Source of the DNA: Lineus longissimus
Lineage: Eukaryota > Nemertea > Pilidiophora > Heteronemertea > Lineidae
NCBI RefSeq assembly: GCF_910592395.1
Contig: NC_088325.1
Location: forward strand, 10,356,109-10,420,108
Length of the DNA stretch: 64,000 nt
Direction: 5' to 3'
Shown one piece after another: positions 37,101 through 47,489 of this stretch. The notes under the pieces are model-generated. The model had not been told where the DNA came from, did no database searches, and saw only the letters and a program-made list of their open reading frames with translations. The translations under genes and the position numbers were made by a program. How positions within the stretch are numbered: the stretch's first letter is position 1; each line of letters begins with the position of its first letter.

Positions 37101-40099
37101 TACATGTACATTTTGTTCCTGCTTATCGGCAATGAGCTGGGACATCAGTAAGTATCCCCTTATCATGCTTCAGCCATGAGCTGGGATATGTAAGTACATG
37201 TACATTTTGTTCCTGCTTATCAGCAATGAGCTGGGACATCAGTAAGTATCCCCTTATCATGCTTCAGCCATGAGCTGGGATATGTAAGTACATGTACATG
37301 TACATTTTGTTCCTGCTTATCAGCAATGAGCTGGGACATCAGTAAGTACCCCCTAATCATGATTCAGCCATGAGCTGGGATATGTAAGTACATGTACATT
37401 TTGTTCCTGCTTATCAGCAATGAGCTGGGACATCAGTAAGTATCCCCTTATCATGCTTCAGCCATGAGCTGGGATATGTAAGTAAATGTACATGTACATT
37501 TTGTTCCTGCTTATCAGCAATGAGCTGGGACATCAGTAAGTACCCCCTAATCATGATTCAGCCATGAGCTGGGATATATAAGTACATGTACATTTTGTTC
37601 CTGCTTATCAGCAATGAGCTGGGACATCTGTAAGTACCTGCTTATCGGCAATGAGATGGGATATCTGTAAGTATCTCCTTATCGGCAATGAGATGGGATA
37701 TCTGTAAGTATCTCCTTGTCGGCAATGAGATGGGATATCTGTAAGTATCTCCTTGTCGGCAATGAGATGGGATATCTGTAAGTATCTCCTCATCGGCAAT
37801 GAGATGGGACATCTGCAAAGTATCTCCTTATCGGCAATGAGATGGGACATCTGTAAGTATCTCCTCATCGGCAATGAGATGGGACATCTGCAAAGTATCT
37901 CCTTATCGGCAATGAGATTGGATATCTGTAAGTATCTCCTTGTCGGCAATGAGATGGGATATCTGTAAGTATCTCCTTGTCGGCAATGAGATGGGATATC
38001 TGTAAGTATCTCCTTATCGGCAATGAGATGGGATATCTGTAAGTATCTCCTTGTCGGCAATGAGATGGGATATCTGTAAGTATCTCCTTATCGGCAATGA
38101 GATGATGAGATCGTAGATGAACTGACATGTGCAACGTTTCGTAATTTTATATCATGATAATGATAAACAAAACAGTGATAATTTCACTGCGAATATCGCG
38201 GATCTGGATCGGGATAGCCTTCCCCATCCCGATCTCGGAGGCGGAACGAAGTCATCTCCGTTGGGCTGCGTCGCGGTGTTAGCCATTTTCCCGCCCAGTA
38301 GATGTGCGTGTGAAACATGAAAACAACAGGCCCACTTATACCCGCAAAATTATCACTTAATGAATTAAAATCGCCGCTCGACTGGAATTTTCAGAATCTT
38401 CATGTTATAATTGACCGTCAGATACATCATGAGGGACATTTGATGTTATTCCAACAAGAAAGCGGGGGTTTTCTACGCCATTTGACATTTACGGGAACCA
38501 GCGGATTTATCTCGGATCTATCTCGGATCACGTTAACAAGATCGATTCAGAGTACGCGGGGATCGATGACGTCAGGTCATTTTTCGATTTCGGCGCAATC
38601 CCGATCCCGAACTCGGAAACGGGCAACAAACTGGAACATCTTTGTAAAGGATCTGATATTCTTTGCCATCCCAAAAGTTACGGAGAATAGACGAAGTCGG
38701 CGTATTGAATGGCCGAAGCTGTTGTTGCAAGAATAACGAATACAGTGAACGAAAGTTCTCGGCTGGGGTGTATCAGCCTAAGATATCACACCCATGCCAG
38801 CGAGGGTGGTAGTTTGGAATTTTGAGTTAAACTACTGGCACGTTTGGCCGGTAACTGGGCTTCTGCCTACACTCCCTCCCCCCCCCCCCCCCCCCCCCCA
38901 CCAGACACACACCTAATTTCATGATTGATTGCAGGTTTGGCGGCCTGCATCCCCTTTGGGAAGATAAGCCTTGCCATGATATTATGGCATCTCCGGGTAT
39001 AAAGTCACCTAACGGCCTAACTTGGGGATCCTGCACCACACCGAAGTTAATAGAGGTGCAAAGGTCAGTATAAAAAGGAGGTGTTCGAAAGCAGAATTTG
39101 GGACAATCCAATGTTCTTATTATTATCTCCCTGGTTCATCGTCAGATTCTAAGAGCATTGGGAGCGTTACACTCCGGACGCAGTGGACCAGCCTCGTCTT
39201 ACGATCAGATTGACGAAATGAACTGCATAGGAGTCTTGGGGAGAGAACTAGTATATTTTGGGTGGTACATAACCACGAGGTCAAAAATCCTTTGGGTGCA
39301 ACCTGGAATGCATCGAGACGCATGGCAATCAAACGAAATGCGAAATGCGAAATTACAATCTGATCGACCAATCGGATGAAGTTTTGCTTCTGACCAATCA
39401 GATAGCGTAATGGCAAACACCCACGCATGTCTATTGATCTACCTCCCCGTTGCCATTCGACGTTTGCTCGGTGTCCTGTGTTTGTTTGATACCCAGATGC
39501 ATGTAGTTGTTAACGGGGTGCGCCGTTCGTAATTACTGGTGGTCCAGGAAAAATGGAATTCGGTTAAACACAATGCCTGAGGAGTTTTATAATTTTGCTC
39601 AGAAATTTGCTGAAACTTGGTATATAAAATGTATTATAAACATGTATCTCTCTATACATCGGCAATGCTGAAATTTATTTTTAATACGTACATGTATATA
39701 ACCGCAATTGGAAATTTTCAGATTTGATTACCAATACTAAATTTTTAAACAGTGGCGTGGCCGTTAAAGATCAGGTCGATGTACTAGGTTTAGGATCTTC
39801 ATGGAATGCCTTGGGGGTCTTATTTCATCACAAGGTGTAATTTTGGACGACTTTCTGTTTGTAAAATTCGTGCGGTAGGCTGAAAACGTAACTGACCAAT
39901 TTAGGGTTAAAACTTGGTCAGATTTACTAACTTGTATACTGTATATTCACAATTGCTCTTACCACGGAGGCTATACACCTCATAGACGATTGCAAATAAG
40001 GTCATAATTATTATGTGCTAAAACGTTCACTTTTCAGTAGCCTTATCATACCCTCTCTTGATTTTCAGCGATGGTGGCCTTGGATGCGTTGGCCTGTAG
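34119..40099 (+). CDS. Secreted reprolysin-like (M12B-type) zinc metalloproteinase, catalytic domain only
   Basis: Eight exons: 34,119-34,167; 34,675-34,802; 35,318-35,413; 35,834-35,955; 36,492-36,520; 36,837-36,981; 38,935-39,063; 40,069-40,099 (stop TAG). Phases agree at all seven junctions and give about 242 aa. Residues 1-17 (MMILPLLVIFLAAAVPG) are a signal peptide. The zinc site HELGHLFGGLH fits HExxHxxGxxH and is followed 10 residues later by an IMA Met-turn, the metzincin signature. The order SAGGIGTLC, then HELGHL, then WGSC resembles ADAM/ADAMTS catalytic domains. There is no pro-domain, disintegrin or thrombospondin module, so activation by cysteine switch is not evident. The predicted product would cleave extracellular proteins. 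Intron 4 uses a GC donor (AG|GCAAGT). The intron that splits the zinc motif after HELGHL starts with a minisatellite. A TATA box and a poly(A) signal frame the gene. Substrate unknown. Confidence 0.8.
36146..36212 (+). repeat. Degenerate fragment of the foldback family seen at 48,070 and 62,284
   Basis: TTTAGAATAGAAATTGA, TTGTCTCACCAA and CTCGGGTGGAGCTAAAAT occur here in the same order as in the hairpin half of the 634-bp elements at 47,616 and 61,830. It lies in intron 4 of the metalloproteinase gene. Only one arm is preserved. Confidence 0.6.
36965..38105 (+). repeat. Minisatellite built from the metalloproteinase exon end and splice donor
   Basis: The first unit is the end of exon 36,837-36,981 itself: ATGAACTGGGACATCT followed by the real donor GTAAGT. 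From 37,002 to about 37,620 units of ATGAGCTGGGACATC(A/T)GTAAGTA alternate with ATGAGCTGGGATATGTAAGTACATG in a composite period of about 95-120 bp. From 37,615 to 38,105 a 37-bp unit (ATGAGATGGGATATCTGTAA plus GTATCTCCTTATCGGCA) repeats about thirteen times. Most units therefore keep the zinc-motif codons for ELGHL in some form and a donor-like GTAAGT. The open frames across it are products of the repeat. Confidence 0.9.
39505..39850 (+). repeat. Dispersed repeat, copy 2 (copy 1 at 31,690-32,060)
   Basis: Shares GCCGTTCGTAATTACTGGT, ACACAATGCC and GGGGTCTTA with the copy at 31,690. It lies in the last intron of the metalloproteinase gene. Confidence 0.55.
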
Positions 40100-40181
40100 G
40101 TCGCATCGGATCACACGTCCACTCCGAATGCCATGCACTCGCTGATTTCATGATGGACTTGCCTTGATCACCAGACTAGTC

Positions 40182-40187
40182 AATAAA
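40182..40187 (+). terminator. Poly(A) signal of the metalloproteinase gene
   Basis: AATAAA 83 bp after the stop codon at 40,099. A second AATAAA at 40,260-40,265 is an alternative. Confidence 0.5.
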
Positions 40188-40723
40188 TAATTCTGCAGAT
40201 TATCGACCGTTGTTCTGTATCAGCTTTTGATGATGAACACGCACTAGTCACCAAACAACAATAAATACTTTGAATATTTCTGCAGAATATCCACCGTTGT
40301 TATTTTCGTTAATTCACTTACATATAAGGTGCAGGTCCGTTACTTCTGCAGCCCACTATCGACCAGGACGCTGCAAGCAACAAAGCTCAATCGAATCCAT
40401 AATGTCTGCAAACACCGTCAATATCACCAAGGATATAAATATTACACCAAACAAACACCTTGACCAGTCAGCAAAAATCAATCCAGGTTGCTTTCCTTCG
40501 CAGTGAGATCAATACCAGCTCAGCATTCAAGTTTAATGGACCTGCCCTGCGTGTTTACCAACAAACTTGTCTGACACGCGAGCGGAACAACAAGCATGTA
40601 TAATCAAGAGAGTGAGTGGTTGAGTCACTCTAGAAGCTACTTCGTCATAACAAAGGACGGACCTAACCAAAATTGCTTACATTTTCGCATTGCTACAATG
40701 AAAGACCTAATACTGAAATCACA

Positions 40724-40835
40724 TGTCTGTTGACTGTGCTTTAAGAAAGACTGGCATCATGCCTGACTGGCATCATGCCTACTCATGCCTGACTGGCTTC
40801 ATGCCTAGTCTCTCTTAAAGCACAGTCAACAGACA
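40724..40835. repeat. Hairpin with 29-bp arms and internal short repeats
   Basis: Arms 40,724-40,752 and 40,807-40,835 (TGTCTGTTGACTGTGCTTTA against TAAAGCACAGTCAACAGACA) differ at one base. The 54-bp loop holds three copies of a word close to GACTGGCATCATGCCT. There is no terminal motif of a known transposon, so it is a foldback element or a structured locus. Confidence 0.75.
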
Positions 40836-42359
40836 CCACTATAACCCCTCACACTAAGAAACCACAAGCGCCCACCCCTCTCTGCTACCTTAATACTTCT
40901 AGTTAACTTGGTAACGTGTACGAGAGGTCAATTTTCGTATATCATCATATAGCCCGGGTAATATCATCTTGACCACCAAGGTTTTTGCATCTTATCAAGA
41001 TTCAAAACCCCGGCGAAATTTAAAGGGGGTCTAGACCACGAGGTTCAGGATGGGGTAATGTGTCCAAGTGTATTTGAGAAATTAAACTGTTGAAAAGTGC
41101 GTTTTATAAATCCAGCATTTATTATTATAAAACTACACCAAATTATGCGTACAAGCAAATCAAAACGGTAAGTTGCCTGTGAGAGGTTCCCAGCAGGTGG
41201 TGACCGTCTGTTTCGTCACACCGGTTTCGACGTCTCGGAACTCCATCACGGTGGTATAACTCCGCTGTACATTTATACATACATAATTTCTTCCCCCTCT
41301 TCTGGAGACATGAGCTTGACATTTTCAGAGATGAATAAATAAGTTATAAACCAGATGATGTGCCTAAAAATTCTTATGTTTTCAAAAATGAGTGATCTTG
41401 TACATTCGAGCATTGCAGTTCTCTGGTAACGTACATGGGGACGGAAAAAAACCCAGCTAGGTATCGTAACCGATGGTCACAACTAGACGTGAACCCGGCT
41501 ATTCAAAGCTCTGCTATCTCCCAACAGTTTATCCGCAAAGCCACCGCCAAGTTAAGTTTAGTGACGGCCATTACAACTGTCCTGGCTTTGAAAAATCGGG
41601 CCCTGGCCTCCCAGCGAGGTATGCACGTTGCAGTTCATAAGCAATAAATACTATATACAAACAGTTACAGAATTGAGGCCAAAGGTCATGATCCTGTGAC
41701 CTAGATACAATGACACAAAGGTCATTCGAAAGGTCAAGGTCACAAGACATCGCGTTGGCATCAGGGAAGAGCGGGCGACAACAATTCGTCTCATATGTTG
41801 TCAAAAAGCTTTAAAACACGGTTGGTAAAATTTCGGTGTGTAAATACGTAAATAATGAGCTGAATTTTTGCCAATAGCATCTTAAATTTGCCTTTCTTTA
41901 AAAACCGAATCATTGACAAAGTTTGACGCCATCTTTGGAAAGCATGTTTTAGTGCTAGTGATAATGATCGCGGAAAAAAAGATCGAAAAACGCCATGATC
42001 CAAAATGTCCGCCATAATGGAAATACGTGCGTTCATGATGGCTGCCATTCGAGAAGAAGGATGATTGGTTGAATACGACAACGCAGTGGACAACGACATG
42101 GATCGCTCAGTTCTGCATAAATTAAAGTTCTCGCGCCCTTTCTTCGATCAGCTCCGACTGCTGGGATCACATCTAGCTTTTAAAACAATTGTTCGTCATG
42201 CACATACATGCTAATATGAAAAACAAACAACACATCTACTAACATGGAATCATCACCAAGATTCGATACGTAAATCTAGACCAAAGCTTTATCCATTTTG
42301 AATGCGAAACTACGACTTGACGACTTGAAGTCAAATAATGTTTATCACGATGATGTCAC

Positions 42360-43452
42360 TCACGAATCCTTTTTGACATTACCATTCACCTCAACCTGTT
42401 GTGCAGGCAGCATCTGATCGTAGTTTTCCGACATTCTCCCCTCGTGATCCTCTTTGTTGATCAAGTTGACACCGCGCGCTTGGGGGCCCAATGAGGGTTC
42501 GAAAATGAAATCGTATAGCACTTTCAACCATGAGGTATGGTATGGCAAATTGTCATAATATTCTGAAGCAATTTTTCGAACTTCAGGAAGCTTCCTATAT
42601 GAAATGTATGGAAAGTCATGGTGCTCAACGTGGTAGCCGACGTTGAAGAGAATAGGGTTGAGGGGCCCGTAATAGGAGTGCGTTGCCTGACCCTTGTTGT
42701 ACAAGTAATGTTCCGAGATGAAGTGTCCAGCCAGAGGATGTAAACCAAGCCCGAACATGGTCCCCATGAAGAGATAGACCAAAGCTTTAGAACCGAAAAT
42801 CTGATAGATTAGTGCATCGAACGAGAGCTGAAGTGCTAAGTTTATGAGTTCGAGTGACGTAATTGGTTTTGGGCTTTTACAAAATGGCCGTACGGCATGA
42901 ATCAGAGGATGCAAAATCAGCCATATCATTTTTGTAATCGGGTGACGGAAAAGCTTAGTCTCCAGGACTGTAGGTATATCCACATCGTTCGCGTCGTGTC
43001 CCAACCACCTATGGTGATCCGTGTGATATTTTTTATAGGTAACCGACATCGGAACAGCTAATGGAAGGTTGCAAAACATTCCAAGTGCCCGATTGGCCAA
43101 AGGATGCTTGTGTCCGAAAGCGAGGTTGTGTCCTATTTCGTGAATGGCGCTCCCTAGCGAGTGATTCAGGCAACCAGATATGACGTAAGCGGAAATAAAA
43201 ATAGTCACCCAGGATGCATTTTGAAGTAAATAACACATGATCATCTGCAGGACGACCTCCACGGCGACGATGTAGCATATCGCGGGATCGCCTCCCATTA
43301 ACTTTTTGATTTCTGGATATTTCTTCAATATCTCCTGCCGTCTGCTCACGTGGGGTTCCTCCGAGTATTCCCATTCCTCGTCCGCATGGTCGATTTTAAA
43401 GCCCAGTGAGAGGGACTTGTGGAAGGTTTTGAATAAGTCCAATTCCAGCATT
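42360..43452 (-). CDS. DEGS1-like: Sphingolipid delta(4)-desaturase (DEGS family)
   Basis: From ATG at 43,451-43,449 the frame gives 363 aa. The three histidine boxes of the membrane desaturase family are present: HEIGH (104-108), HTDHH (143-147) and HVEHH (274-278), together with family stretches such as SYYGPLN and EYYDNLP. The enzyme introduces the 4,5-trans double bond of dihydroceramide to make ceramide at the endoplasmic reticulum, using electrons from cytochrome b5. The exon begins at an acceptor (CTCTCTACTTTTTCAG|A, first base 43,452), so at least one 5' exon lies at higher coordinates; in-frame codons beyond it to 43,535 are intron. The N-terminus is about 15 residues longer than in vertebrate enzymes and lacks the MG start that is myristoylated there, unless an upstream exon supplies it. 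The rest of the coding region is intron-free. The C-terminal tail after 330 is divergent. Confidence 0.93.
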
Positions 43453-45497
43453 CTGAAAAAGTAGAGAGAGAAACGTAAAATTAGTACAAAACCAGACGTC
43501 AGAGTAAGGGGAGGCCTTTTTGAGGTTTCTTCCACCGGCAGAGGTACAAAGCCGTCATTGTGTTATTCTGAAAATGTAAAGCGAAACCAGGGGCGTAGCT
43601 ATCGGGGGTGGCAGGGGCATATGCATTTCGACCATGATTTTTGCCGGAAATTTATCATAGGACTACAGGTTTTCTCCCTGTCATAGGATCAAGGACTATG
43701 GACCATGACTTGCCTCAGAATGTTCGGAAAAGAGTTTAGGGATTTGATTCTCCGGGGTGACTGAACCAGAGTTCTTGACCAACGTTCTCGGGCTCGAGGT
43801 TCCGACAACAGTTTCAAGTGAAGATAATGTTGGTAGGATATCTATGTGTAGCAAGCAGAACCAGAACGCATATATCATGCACATACTTCATTTGCAGCTG
43901 TCATGCAAATAATGTAGACAGTAACAGTAACCTGTCACTTTTCAGTTTATGAGCTGATTGCCCAGGGCTGCTTGCAACTCATGGGTGCTTATTGACAGTC
44001 GGGCTGGCGGGGTATGGGCACGGGGGGGGGGCACTTCAATGTGCGTTCATAATTGAGAATTGGCGTATTTTCTTCCCCCATGAAGGATCGTGGAGGTCAT
44101 CTGTCATAACCGATAACACAGGCCTCTGATTTTGGGTCTCTCGATGCTGGTTAGTAGCCAGGTAGTTCAATAAAGGGTACAATCGGCCTTCTTGCCAGGC
44201 GCCTGCCATTTGAGATAGGAGTTTTGAAGTAAAGATTGTCCCATACGCCAAAGCTGGCTGGCCGTTTCATAAGGAGCGACGTGATCTATAACCCAGGCCG
44301 AGTTGGTAATAGGCCGAGCTGGCCCGTAATCGTGTAAGTCGTTACGCACCCGAAAAACACACGTCATTTTCGCTCATTCGTTAATTTGTTAATATCGTGC
44401 AGAATACAATAGGGACGGACACTTTTTCCAGAGGACATTTTAAACTTCTACACTGGCCTGGTTGACACGTCTCTCTTTATTTTACAACATCGCAAAATTG
44501 TGCACGAGCAACATACGATTGCCTTGATGATCCATCATAGGTTAAGATATTCAAGTCACGTGATGACTGATGATGTCCAGGACTCCCAGATGACAAATCA
44601 GATTAAACAGAGAATTTCCCACTCTCATGATAATAAATAAAAAAAATTTCTAGAACGTCCACCCGAGTCAATCATCCCACTCTTGATGACCAAACAGCCA
44701 GCAAGATCATGCGATGACAGGTGACAAGCCCGAGATCCTGGCAACGATCCTTAAAACCACCCCAAGTCCCAGGAGGCGAAACGACTAATTTTTGGGTAGA
44801 GTGACTCTCAGACACTCTTGATTTAGCTTGATTACATTGCATCACGGCAGCGGCCACCTTCAGCGCCACCACGTGGGGCCTAATGGTATTAGGCTAAGGC
44901 TGGGGGCGAAAACGTCAGGGAGCGAAACGACCGGATACCCATAACATATAAAATCCGCTGCAGACCAGATTCCGCAGAATTCGCAGGATCCGCTAAATCG
45001 CCATGGCCATGGATATATGCATTATGTTTACACTTTACATACAGTGTATACGTAACCATTACACTCACTACGTTGTGTGAGTTATTAGCTTATTTTTCAG
45101 CTTAAAACGTGGTAGGCCTAATTGTGCCTTCTGTTTGTGGGCAACCCAGAATAAGCATGTTCACGTTGATTCACGCCTAGCTTACAGGTATACTTGTATG
45201 TACAAGTAAGTATTAAACAAATACCGCGGTAAACCTTTTACCAAAAATACCTTCACATAATAATAGTCTGAAGGAGATACCGGAGGAGGGACCTTTTCGG
45301 GTAAGACGAGGACAGAACACTCATGGCTACGAACGAGTCTAAACACAGTCCTATACTGCCGGTGTGTAGGAAAATGTTGTCACTCTGGAGAATAGGTCCA
45401 ACCATATTGTTTAAATGATATATCGTCTATTTGTTTCTAGAGAGGCAAATTGTTTTATAACAATCTTAGGCCATCCCATCCTGACATAACCAGTGAT

Positions 45498-45526
45498 TTT
45501 CAATATACTCCGTCTCTCGATATTTC
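45498..45526 (-). repeat. 29-bp dispersed sequence (further copies 50,679-50,707 and 58,007-58,039)
   Basis: Read on the minus strand, this is GAAATATCGAGAGACGGAGT followed by ATATTGAAA. It matches 50,679-50,707 (+) at 28 of 29 bases and a more diverged form at 58,007-58,039. The flanks also share short words such as CCATCCTG at 45,475 and 58,045. Confidence 0.6.
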
Positions 45527-46260
45527 GAAGTAGGAGTATCAAAAACAAATATCTCACCAACTGTATCAGATACAAAATTAGCCAAATTAAAAGACACATC
45601 AAAAATTCTATTCTGGTTTTCAATTCTCTGAAAACACAATGAATACATATATTTCACTAAAGACGTTGTATGCACCGGTGGAGATTGTACTCGGTCAATT
45701 TTCATCTGGTTGACATACCTGGTTTCAGTACAGCGGCAATGTTTTTATATCTACTAACTCTCGAACAGACAAAAAAATATACACGCGACAACCACGCCTT
45801 TCATTAACTCTAGTGGTATCAATCTTATGCCTCAGTGACAGCACGCGGGCCACACCTGTCGTTTGAGATGACGGAAATGGCGTACACACCCTATCCCCTG
45901 TATATATATCCATGGTTATAGATGTCGTAACTACCAGGTGTAATTAAAAACATAAATTCCAAAGCATGGTTGAGACAGGGAGTTGTAAAAAAATTCATCG
46001 CTTCCGAAAGATAGCTAATCCCGCGGGCTAACCCATCCCAAAACCTTCCCTTGAAGCATTTGTCAGGGCGTGGGGGTAACACTTCCTTGGTCAGGGATTC
46101 TGAAATCAAGCCGAGAAACTCCCTGGGTCTTATGTGACAGGACTCTAGGCGCTACATCATTTCTCGCAAATTACGCTAATATTTTGGTACAAAATAAGTC
46201 ATCCTTCCAAAACACCTCACCTCCAGGGTGTGCAATGTGTTTTAAAGCAATTGGAAGTTA

Positions 46261-46382
46261 GGGAGTTTTCCCCGACACGTCCAACATGAACGCCTATCTC
46301 ACTGTTTGACATCGTTACCAGGAGGACGAACAATGAGATAGGTCTCACGTTGGCGTTTCGGAGGATTTGCGAAAACTCCCTA
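46261..46382. repeat. Imperfect foldback
   Basis: GGGAGTTTTC at the left pairs with GAAAACTCCC at the right, and inside it CCTATCTCA-TGTT pairs with AACAATGAGATAGG. Arms are about 45 bp with mismatches and small gaps. It is probably a miniature inverted-repeat element. Confidence 0.6.
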
Positions 46383-47489
46383 CAGTAAAAGTGTGTAACG
46401 CGAAAATGGGAATCCAGTTTAACGAGCTGTACGGGAACCTGTTTTATACCAACAGTATCTATCGCAGCAAAACGTCCTTGAATCATTTATCACCACTATA
46501 TAAACCATCCAATTTAGAAATAAAATTTGAAATACTCCACAGCATAGAATTATGCATATTCCGAATGGGGTATATCCACGTCGAAGCAAAAATAACAAAA
46601 CACTTATTAAAAAAATCAATAACTAATAACAACTTTGATCGACTGCCTACCTTTTCGATTCACCTGTCCGTCACCAAGGCGTTCGATATACTGTTTTCCT
46701 CCGTGCGGCGCGAGCCTCTTTTGAAAGTCAACCCGGCGGATTAATTGGAGGCTCTTCTGCTTGTTGTGCACACTCCGTGGTAACCTGTGTTGTGTGACCA
46801 ACGCGGGCCTATTACTGCGCAATGTGTGAAAAACTCCTTTGTTGTTCTCTGCTGGACGAAATATGTGTTCATACACGGACGATCACGTTGTTCGCATGTT
46901 TTTCACTTGAAAAACCCAATGATTTGGAAGTTATTACGATGTTTATGCAACAATCAACAGCGGGGGTGCAAGCATTTGAAATAAGCCCCGTGACGTATAC
47001 GAAGAACGACGCTGTCTTCTTTTTTAACGAGGTTTCCCAAGGGGTTTATATTAAAACTCCTGTGCACGTGCCATTTTTTGCCCTGACGTGGGTGAACATG
47101 TTTAATCCAAGAACTGTAAAAAAACCTACATGTACATTTGATTGAATGGTGAACTTAAAAAGTGGTATCACAACCATTCATTTCAAGCATGCACAGTCAA
47201 AATCACTGATCGTTTTTCCATTAATTACATTGATCTAATATTGGTAAACCTTCATTAATGATGGATGAAATCGCCAAGAATGGGCATCTGATGACTTTTC
47301 TATGTCACGAACGTATAGTGGTGGATTGTAATGAAAGCTTCGTTCTATAGACACGTTGTACAGTAAACATACTAGTATATTATGTCTGCGTGTATAGGCC
47401 TATACTGATATTCATATATGCAACATCTGCCGCCGCTCAGTACTTGACAATATTTCTAACACCGTGCCCAGGACAATGACACGATTCAA

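Larger units (their letters stand above)
40100..42359. other. Intergenic region between metalloproteinase and desaturase genes
   Basis: Contains the metalloproteinase 3' UTR with poly(A) signals and a hairpin at 40,724-40,835. Short open frames (for example 41,435-41,647) show no similarity or splice context. The desaturase 3' UTR must lie just below 42,360 on the minus strand; no AATAAA was chosen there. Confidence 0.5.
43453..47489. other. Region upstream of the desaturase gene
   Basis: The 5' exon and promoter of the desaturase must be here but could not be placed. It holds a TE-end-like G-rich word at 43,590-43,625 (AGGGGCGTAGCTATCGGGGG), a 29-bp dispersed sequence at 45,498 and a foldback at 46,261-46,382. 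An open frame of 125 codons at 46,367-46,744 has no recognisable similarity and starts inside the foldback, so it is not listed as a gene. Confidence 0.45.

Noticed and set aside
37608-38060. 150-codon minus-strand frame over the 37-bp minisatellite
   Set aside because: It is antisense to the metalloproteinase gene and consists only of the repeat.
43452-43535. N-terminal 28 codons of the long desaturase frame
   Set aside because: They lie before a strong acceptor (CTCTCTACTTTTTCAG) and read as intron, with no family similarity.
46367-46744. 125-codon frame as a gene
   Set aside because: It starts within a foldback, lacks recognised motifs and has no splice or promoter context.
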